Shown: one piece after another, positions 56,540-64,000 of the stretch | Layout: every line of letters begins with the position of its first letter | Numbering within the stretch: position 1 is the first letter of the stretch | Assembly (NCBI GenBank): GCA_028829895.1 | Contig: CM054178.1 | Span: forward strand, 90,585,558-90,649,557 | Source of the DNA: Sinotaia quadrata | Lineage: Eukaryota > Mollusca > Gastropoda > Architaenioglossa > Viviparidae | Length of the DNA: 64,000 nucleotides | Reading direction: 5' to 3' | The notes under the pieces: generated by a model | The model's database searches: none | The model's input: the letters and a program-made list of their open reading frames with translations, nothing else | What the model was told of the DNA's origin: nothing | Translations under genes and position numbers: made by a program

Positions 56540-57750
56540 AAAAGTGTAAAAAAGACTGCTTCAAATAAAAGACAACATACTTATTTTTCAAAGCTGAGTG
56601 GAAATAATCTACTGTTATATTGACAATAAAGGGAAATGTTTTTGCTTATTGTGTGGTGGTACTGTTGCAGCGCCGAAAAAAACCATGTCAACACCTTTTT
56701 CATGATCTTTTGATATTAGCCATTCCCTTAAATCTGAGTTGAGAAAGTAGAAAACTAATCAGCTCAAATCAAACCTATCTGCCCAACAATCAGTGTTTGC
56801 AAAGACAAGTGATAAGGTCTAAAAGTGCTACCATTACTGCCTTTAAGATTGCACATCTGCTCACAAAGAAGAAATAACCAATTCAAGATGGTGAATTGTT
56901 GAAAGAAGCATTTATGATTATTGCTGAATGCTTTTTTGAAGGATTTTCTAACAGGCGTGAGATTTTGTCGGCAATACAAGACTTGCAGTTATCAGACAAC
57001 ACAATTATGAGGAGGATACATACAATTTCAAGTGACATACAAATACAACTCAAGAATGACTTGGAAATATGTGAATGGTTTTCATTGCAGTTCGATGATT
57101 GGACATATAATAAATATCGGATACAACGCAGCTGACAATTATGGTGAGGATAGTATTTAGCGACGTCACTATCAAAGAAGATTTACTAAAAGTATAGCTT
57201 ATTTAATGACGTCACTATCAAAGAAGATTTACTAAAAGTATAGCTTATTTAATGACGTCACTATCAAAGAAGAGTTACTAAAAGTATTGCTTATTTAATG
57301 ACGTCATTATCAAAGAAGAGTTACTAAAAGTATTGCTTATTTAGTGACGTCACTATCAAAGAAGAGTTACTAAAAGTATTGCTTATTTAGTGACGTCACT
57401 ATCAAAGAAGAGTTACTAAAAGTATTGCCTATAAAAGGACCAACAAAGGGTGAGGACATCTATAATTTATTCATATCGTACGCTGCATCAATTAATATGC
57501 CAAGCTGTCTGCGAGTACCACTGATGGGGCACCAGCAATGATGGTCAACACCCATGGATTCATTGCACTCTGTAAGAAGAATGAATCCTTTCCGAATTTT
57601 ATGTCTTATCGTTGCATTATCCATCAAGAAGCTTTGTGCTTCAAAGTTCTTTCTTTTCATCAAGTCACGGATGTCGTTATAAAAACAAATGAAAATGGTT
57701 TCAAGTTACATAATGCCTGCTGTCTGACGATTGTTAGTATCCTGGATAGG
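56540..57750 (+). pseudogene. hAT transposase pseudogene, ZBED5/GTF2IRD2-like family
   Basis: Plus-strand frames give fragments of the BED-finger hAT transposases that are annotated in many animals as ZBED5/ZBED8, SCAND3 or GTF2IRD2-like proteins. In order: a degraded BED zinc-finger zone (56,590-56,760), a serine-rich linker, then a well-preserved block, ITAFKIAHLLTKKK to GELLKEAFMIIAECFFEGFS, SAIQDLQLSDNTIMRRIHTI and ICEWFSLQFDD, where the first catalytic Asp region of the RNase H-like fold begins. After a frameshift come TTQLTIMVRIVFSDVTIKE, then (past the internal array) GPTKGEDIYNLF and FIALCKKNESFPNFMSYRCI. It has several stops and frameshifts, and a 46-bp array at 57,159-57,434 breaks the frame. 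The C-terminal dimerisation region is absent. No terminal inverted repeats were found. It is non-functional. Confidence 0.9.
57159..57434. repeat. 46-bp minisatellite inside the transposase pseudogene, six copies
   Basis: TCACTATCAAAGAAGA(T/G)TTA starts at 57,166, 57,212, 57,258, 57,304, 57,350 and 57,396, exactly 46 bp apart. The unit comes from the transposase codons for SDVTIKEELLKV. Because 46 is not a multiple of three, the expansion alone destroys the frame. Five of the six unit junctions create the CRE palindrome TGACGTCA. Confidence 0.95.
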
Positions 57751-58443
57751 GATCATAAATCCTTGACATAACAAACATCCGGCCTTGAAATAAAGCTAAA
57801 ACAAGACTAATTGCAATCACTCGTCGTCTTGACAGAACAAAAATATTGCCATAATTAATATCTACACAATAACAATCATTCAATATAATTACATTTGCTC
57901 GTTTTTTTATCATTATGTATTTTTACATATAATGTTTTGCATATTATTGAAGTCCAAATACAAAGTAAGCCTTTGGCGCCCGCCACACTTTTTTGAAAAC
58001 GTGAATATATATATACACTTTTAATGGCAGCTTTTAGCAAGTTTAATTTTGATTTGTGGCACAAAGCACATTCCATAGCTCAACAGCAACCGAGTATGGA
58101 AAGAAATTCAATAGGTATTTTTGTTCAGTGTTTACTATTTCAAGTTAATTTTACAAAATCAACAGGATAAGATAGAAATTATTGCTTTTAAATAAAGGTA
58201 ATCAATAAATATTTACACGAAACATCTTACTGAAATGATAAATACGTCTGAGAAACAGAAAGATACTGACGCGGTTTCTCCTCTCCGCCACTCCCCCTAT
58301 GAAATTAAACACACGGCTTCCTCGAAATTGTATAAACGTCTTAAAGTTATTACCAACTGTCTTTAATCTTAAATTGGACAAAGCTCTACAATTAATGACC
58401 ACTTGAACTCCGCAGCCCATCATCAACTGAACTACTTGGAAAA
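57751..58443. other. AT-rich non-coding DNA
   Basis: No supported feature. A minus-strand TCA|GTAAGA donor occurs near 58,225, but there is no ATG-led frame upstream of it. It would lie in the first intron of the gene whose exon is at 58.7-59.2 kb. Confidence 0.45.

Positions 58444-58484
<41 letters not shown>
58444..58484. repeat. (CA)n microsatellite with CGCG edge
   Basis: About 20 CA dinucleotides followed by CGCGTGCGCG. Confidence 0.97.
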
Positions 58485-58485
<1 letters not shown>

Positions 58486-58672
58486 GTGCGCGAAAGGTAG
58501 GTAGAAATCAGCCTACTGTGGTCCTAGGCAAACATTTATCTTGGTAACAAGGAGCCAAGCTCTAAACTTCCTTCAGCTAAAGGTCGGTGTGATTAAAGAC
58601 AGGACAGATGACTTGCAATCCTATGACTGTCACACTGGATGACAATAAAATCGGAGCAGATATGCTACTTAC

Positions 58673-59173
58673 GTAGTCAGACGCAGCCATCCCTAACACC
58701 TCCACGCCATGCTTCCAGCACGAGGTCAGAGGAGGGGTAGAGGGGTTGCCACGAGCCAACAGGTGCTGCTGTTCGCCATGCAGGTGCTTGGCATTTGGGT
58801 AGGCAGGATTAGCTCGGGAGTGATGTTGGTACCGTTGCTCGGGTACCGGACTGCTACTGTGGGCAGAATCCAAGGACACTTCCCGTGTCAGCGGTGGTGG
58901 CGGCGCCGGGTACGGATGGTGGTGTGGCTGCGATGGTGAATCGAGAGAGCGCTGGCGTGGCGGCAGGTATCCGGAAGGTCTGCTCAGACCACCGCTACCT
59001 CGGAAAGTCTGGTGCTCGGGTGGCGGATTAGCATGGCTGTCAGAGTCTCCGGACGGATAATCCTCCGTTAGCCGTTTACAGGATCCGGGCACTGGGGTGG
59101 ACGATGTTCCGGTCACGCATCCCTGCGCTCCGCGGACACCTGTGTACATGGATCCGGCATCCTGAGACGCCAT
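58673..59173 (-). CDS. First coding exon of an unidentified protein-coding gene
   Basis: The minus strand has a 167-codon open frame from an ATG at 59,173 (G at -3, G at +4) to the donor TAC|GTAAGT, ending exactly in phase 0 (501 nt). The stretch is much richer in GC and CpG than the rest of the window, and the frame stays open far longer than chance predicts. The predicted N-terminus (MASQDAGSMYTGVRGAQG...) is Pro/Ser/His-rich and probably disordered. Repeated basic-Ser patterns, RQRSLDSP near residue 75 and REVSLDSA near residue 95, look like kinase or 14-3-3 sites. A PHHHPYPAPPPP stretch lies between them. It ends ...SCWKHGVEVLGMAASDY. No folded domain is included, so the family cannot be named. 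Later exons should lie to the left and none is identified with confidence. Confidence 0.7.
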
Positions 59174-59910
59174 CACGCTAACCACTTGCGCTGCGTCCTA
59201 GCGGTACGCACACGTGCCTAGAATTGCGCGTGCTCTGCGAACACGGTTTACAAAAGCTTCGTTGGATCAATAGTCGACGAATGCAATGTAGTTATAACAT
59301 GGCAAAGTCTCAGCACTTTTTTAAACCAACCCCTCTCTCGCTTGGTCAAGCTCTCACTAGGACAACTCGAAGCGAAATCTCTGTCACAAGTGTGTCTTGG
59401 CACAGGTTAATTATTACGTCGGCGGGAATGTGGGAAGTGGTAGGTTGGGGGCACTTTCGTAAAAAATATATATACAGAAGTTACATGCATACTGTCTATC
59501 TTTCAAATGAGTTTTGAAACGAATCAGTGTGTCGTTATCGACCTTCGTATGTATATGTGTGTGTCGGCTGGCCGCTCAAGTCTCTCAACAATGTGGGCGG
59601 CGTCTGTCGGTGCACGTAAGTTCTGCGAGACTGACGACACAAGTCGCTTTGACGTAACACAACGGTCGATCCATTGCTTCCACGATTCCAAGAATGCCAC
59701 GAAGTCGCCTATGTTTGCTTATCAGTGTCGCTCACGTGAGCGGCAGCGAATCAAAGACGAATTTTACAAGAATAAAAAGCTTACCTGTAAAAACACTGAC
59801 GATAGCAAACTAATGAGAGGTGACGAATAATTATAAGACAAGGAACAGGAAAGTAAACATTTACATTAAAAAATTATTTTAACAGTCACGATTTACTCAA
59901 AGAGGGGTGG

Positions 59911-59977
<67 letters not shown>

Positions 59978-60830
59978 ATAAACGTCCGAACCTCGCTGCA
60001 AATGTCGTGCCTGTAAGAAGCAGATTTCAATGACTCCTGTTCAACGGATTGTAAGAAAACACTCCAGGCACTGAGCAACTCTGTTGACGTCCCGAACCTG
60101 AAGCCGCTCGACCGAAGCGGCGTGCAGTCGGCATCCTTGCTTCGTAGGTTGTGTGCTTCGTGCGGCACGTAAACAGCAATCTGCAAAGAACATACGTCAC
60201 AGGCGCTGCTGTTCGTACATAAAGTTGATTCTCTGATTCCCAGTCTCCAGTGGGGTTCCTGTCATAGACAAGCTGCTTCCACTTGGCTGCAGGCCATGAC
60301 GTTACAGATGCGAACACTTACACCACCGATCGACCGCGAGCAATCTGCTTCAATTCCGTCGACTGACGGCCGTCGTACAACTCTATCGCTTCATTCAGTA
60401 CGAAAAGTTTCGGTGAGCCTGAATCACACCACTGGCAACGGTCGATGCTGGGTAAAATTCGCAGTGGCTCTCACGGGAATCAGGTTTCGAAAGTCACAAG
60501 TCTATTACCCCCCCGCCCATCTGATATCTAGCTTTAATTTTATCCCCCCACCTTTCTCCTTCCATCTTCCCCATCTACCCTTTCCGTTCGCTGGATTCCA
60601 AACCTTATACCGGTAGTGCAAAGTTTCTGTTCCTTTCCACCTCTTCCACTCTCCCATTGTAACCCCCCTCTTTGCACCCCACACAGTTTCCGTTCCAACG
60701 TCCCGCCATCATCACCCGCACGGCCTCACGCGATTGGCGGTAGAAACAACGCCTACTTGACTTCGTCTCATAAGTGGTACATACGCGTTGAGCGAAGTCA
60801 AAGAACAAGCTGGACCGCAGTGTACTGACT
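59174..60830 (-). promoter_or_regulatory. CpG-rich promoter / 5' UTR region of the 58.7-59.2 kb gene
   Basis: CpG dinucleotides are frequent from about 58.7 to 60.8 kb, unlike the rest of the window. Minus-strand donors ACAG|GTAAGC (last exon base 59,785) and GGT|GTAAGT (last exon base 60,322) could end non-coding first exons. The acceptor that would join them to the coding exon is not clear. Short open frames on both strands here have no recognisable domains. A 63-bp GT microsatellite sits inside. Confidence 0.4.
59912..59974. repeat. (GT)n microsatellite, about 31 units
   Basis: An uninterrupted GT dinucleotide run in the presumed promoter region. Confidence 0.97.
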
Positions 60831-62109
60831 GTGCGGTTTTATCACTATTAACCAAATTGCTTCGGCTACAAATACAATTCTGCAGAATTTACAGCCAGGT
60901 TCGAGTAGCAAGAGAATTTATTTAGCCGTTAGGCGGATACTGTTCTTGTAAGATTTCAGGTTCAAGTGGTTGGCTGGTAGCTCGAGCATTAAGTTAAAAA
61001 AGAAAGAAAGTGGAGAAGTTTAAAATGCCTGAGTTCCTTCGAAACAAGTGTTAAATATACAGAGGGACAGGCTGTTGGTGTCGAAAAGCATAATTAACAG
61101 CGAAAAGCCATTACTTTCCATCTTAACAAGGTCTCTCTGCATCGATTTGTGGATCAATCTAGAACCCTCTGGTCGGAATGAGTTAGCGTGATGGCTCTGG
61201 AACCAGACTGCGATTCCTGGCTATTATTTAAAGCTGCCAATTGCAGTGCAGATAAGGAAGACAATTTTCTATAATGAATTGTTTACCAGGGTCTGAAATG
61301 CCCTGCAATAAAATGCAGCACAGGAAAGCAAAACAAAATTAGCAGAAGAAAAAAGAACATGGCAGCAAAACTAAAACAAATGACAAAAAGAATGGGTCAC
61401 ACGAGTGCAATATGAGAGTCAGTAAAGAATGTTTGGACAGTGGAGAAGAGGAACAAGATTTTATTTTTATATATTGACAATGGTGGTGCTTTATTTCTAA
61501 CCATACAATAAAAAAATTATCGTAATCGATTTAATCTAAAATCTTTTATCTAGTAAATGACATTGTGTTTATCAGTTATCAGTGGTATCTCTCTCTTAAA
61601 CCTGTACAAGTTTCTGAACTGCAGTCTTTATAAGTAAGAAAAAATGTCTATTTTTAACTCATTCACAGTCTTTCATCTAATGTATAATTTGCTTTCGATG
61701 TTATTAGTAGTATTAAGCAAATCTTATTTATAATATAATTTATGCACACATAATATTAAATCCGATTTATAATTAAAGAGACTATATCTGAAATTTAGCT
61801 GCCCTATGTTTGAAAGATAATTAATCCCTGTGTTTATCTGTACTTTACCATCAAGAGCGTACAGTCTGCAAACGTAGATTTTGAGAACACTGGCGTGGCA
61901 TTATTAACAAGTGTCGCGTGACAATTAATCAGCCAATGACAGAGTCACTGAAAAACAAGTTTTGCAGCATAGTCACCGCCTTTCATAAATAAAAAATAAG
62001 TTCTAAATACAGAGTTGGACAACACACGTATTTAACGAAAGGCTGAAAGCGCTTTGGTTTAGACGTGCTAAAGTCGATTATCAGTGATTTAATCTATTAT
62101 CAGCTGAGA
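60831..62109. other. AT-rich non-coding DNA
   Basis: Beyond the CpG-rich zone nothing is recognised. Confidence 0.5.
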
Positions 62110-62163
62110 GTAAGAGTTGTGCCTCTTGTAAAGAGTTGTAAGAGTTGTGCCTCTTGTAAAGAA
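62110..62163. repeat. Short tandem duplication, about 26-31 bp
   Basis: GTAAGAGTTGTGCCTCTTGT then AAAGAG/AAAGAA occurs twice. Confidence 0.85.
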
Positions 62164-63907
62164 GCATAAACATTTTCCCAAGTATGTTCGTCCGTAATCG
62201 CTAACACTTTTCTCGACATTATTAGCAGCAGCTGCTACTGTTTCTTCGAAGTCTTCTTTCTAATTCATTTCATCAAGCTTCAGTCAACTGCATACTGTTA
62301 AAATTAAGTTCGACTCTTAGGTAGATTACGCCGAGTATCAAGGGTTCTTAAAACAAAGTTTTTACACATTTCTTGTGTTTGCATGTACATAATAATATAC
62401 AACGATGGGGAATAGACAGCGAACATTGTCTGGAAAAGCTCAGAGTTATGCCAGTACAGATTATTTCTGTATACTGTGTCTCGGTACGGTAAAGTAAAAT
62501 AATTACAGGTTGGAAACAAATGCACTAATTAGTAAGTCAGATTTGATTCAAGAATTTTCCTCAAAATTTTTCTCTTCTGATTTCCCCATGATTTCTTAGC
62601 AATAAATGAGAGATAAATTCTTATTCGTGGATAGGTCAGTTTGAACCGCCCTAATAGTTATGCAGTCAATAAAATACAAGATATTTATTTTTAAATGGAA
62701 CACAAGCAGATGTAGACAAGAATTACACTGTCATACCGATACCACATTATGATCTGATGATGACATTGACAAATGTCTTTAAAACATTTTCACGACTGAT
62801 GACGGACTGTGATGACGGACTGTGAACAGAAGCATACAACACGACATGCATAAGTTTTAGTTAGTGCAGACAAATGAAATCCCAAGTGCTGCATAATCCC
62901 TCTTCTTAGACTTGGATATTGGAGCCAAAAGAAATATGTGCTCCTTAATTCCCCTCCCTACCCACCCTTTGTATATAGGGCTCGGTGCTGAAGCCGCCTC
63001 CTATCAAATTCCTGCCTTTTCTACAGACCCGATGACTGGAATCACGCTCTGTCTGGTTCATGTCACCGTCTAATATGCAGATACTTCAAACAGTTCAAAA
63101 TATTTCTTCTCGCCGGCAGCTTCTGGAGAATGTTCATGCAAGAATTCTTCTCAAGGAAGTTAAGAGTTAGTTCCTTTCATCCCATTTACCTGTTTGATAC
63201 AGCATCAACACAGGTTCCAAATCTCTTCTATTTTTAGGCAACTGTTCAGATTACTTGACTTAGGCATTTGTGTGCGTGTGCATGTGCGTGTGAATGTGTG
63301 TGAATGCGATTGCACATGTTGATTTCAAATGCCACACTGACTCATCTCGCACCCCTGCAGCTGAGACTATATGAAATCACGTCAATTCTAGTAATACAGG
63401 GCTGAAATGCAGTACATAGCCTTGAATAAAAAGTGGGCCAATGAGTAATCAAGACTGTATGCACTTGTGTAAGAATGTTTCAGTAGAAGAGAACCCCAAC
63501 ACAGAAACCACTGTAAAAACACAGTACTATGGGTTTTGAATGTGTGTACTCATTCAGCTACTATAATGTATGGTCAGCAGAGAGCTACAATGAAGCCACA
63601 CAACATGGCAGGCTTGCCAAACTCTGACGCTCATACATAACAACATGACTGACATAATAAACTTATCCAGCACAACTTAACACGAACAGTACTTGTATAG
63701 AGCGTGGGTAATTACTCATGTTTACTAATAAGTAAACTACCCCCCGCCCCGTTAATTATATTTCCTGTAAATAAGCGATATAGTCATATAATTGGATAGT
63801 GGAGATGCATGTGCATATAATACAAAATATGTCTGCTCACCGAAAGAAACTGCTAGAAAATATCATCACAAATAATATTTAAACAGAAAGCAGCTGTAGT
63901 GACTAGA
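62164..63907. other. Non-coding DNA, nothing recognised
   Basis: A 17-bp two-copy duplication (GATGACGGACTGTGA) lies at about 62,796-62,825. A short GT-rich patch lies near 63,270-63,305. No gene or element is supported. Confidence 0.5.
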
Positions 63908-63936
63908 AAAACAACAACAACAACAACAACAACAAC
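63908..63936. repeat. (AAC)n microsatellite
   Basis: About nine AAC/CAA trinucleotide units. Confidence 0.95.
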
Positions 63937-64000
63937 CCCCACACTCACAAGAAACACTTCAATGAATGTTTTTTTAATCCTCAAGACACAAATCACACCA

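Noticed and set aside
59507..59830. 107-codon plus-strand frame in the CpG-rich zone
   Set aside because: No domain is recognised. It lies antisense in the presumed promoter region and is likely open because of higher GC.

Overview
This is a piece of a eukaryotic nuclear genome, most likely from an invertebrate animal. It is AT-rich and gene-poor, with long non-coding stretches, GT-AG splice-type signals, many (CA/GT)n and (GA/CT)n microsatellites, a 5'-truncated non-LTR retrotransposon, and hAT-superfamily relics including a ZBED/GTF2IRD2-like transposase pseudogene. A mollusc or other lophotrochozoan would fit, but nothing seen fixes the taxon. There is no bacterial-style operon, CRISPR array, rRNA or convincing tRNA. 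Most open frames in the window are by-products of low-complexity or tandem-repeat DNA.

Genes. The best coding signal is a GC- and CpG-rich minus-strand exon at 58,673-59,173. It gives 167 codons of a Pro/Ser/His-rich protein N-terminus, has a good ATG context, and ends at a GTAAGT donor in phase 0. CpG-richer DNA continues to about 60.8 kb and is probably its promoter and 5' UTR side. Weaker minus-strand candidates for short first coding exons, each with an ATG and a phase-0 GTAAG donor, lie at 3,850-3,939 (with a possible upstream UTR exon ending at 4,821), 9,318-9,437, 28,891-28,944 and 48,878-48,925. The last has CCAAT, CRE and ETS-like sites upstream. They could be alternative first exons of one leftward-running gene, or chance: similar candidates occur on the plus strand. 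No exon encoding a recognisable cellular domain was found, so most of the window would be intron or intergenic DNA.

Mobile DNA. Four same-orientation copies of a dispersed repeat family lie at 398-766, 25,614-27,653, 46,909-48,498 and 54,043-54,352. Their TGTG...CACA ends, TATA and AATAAA motifs look LTR-like. The second copy is split by a 5'-truncated LINE (26,632-27,467) with a 9-bp target-site duplication. Two small hAT-type MITEs (14,772-14,971 and 19,239-19,415) have 8-bp target-site duplications. A dead hAT transposase lies at 56,540-57,750.

Tandem repeats dominate. More than 35 separate minisatellite arrays, mostly with 26-80 bp units and each with its own unit sequence, are spread over the whole window. 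Several are tied to transposons: the array at 19.12 kb consists of copies of target DNA plus the first 17 bp of a hAT element; a 46-bp array grew inside the transposase pseudogene; and two LTR-like copies sit inside or against arrays. A 78-bp array at 44.7 kb is almost perfectly homogeneous over six copies.
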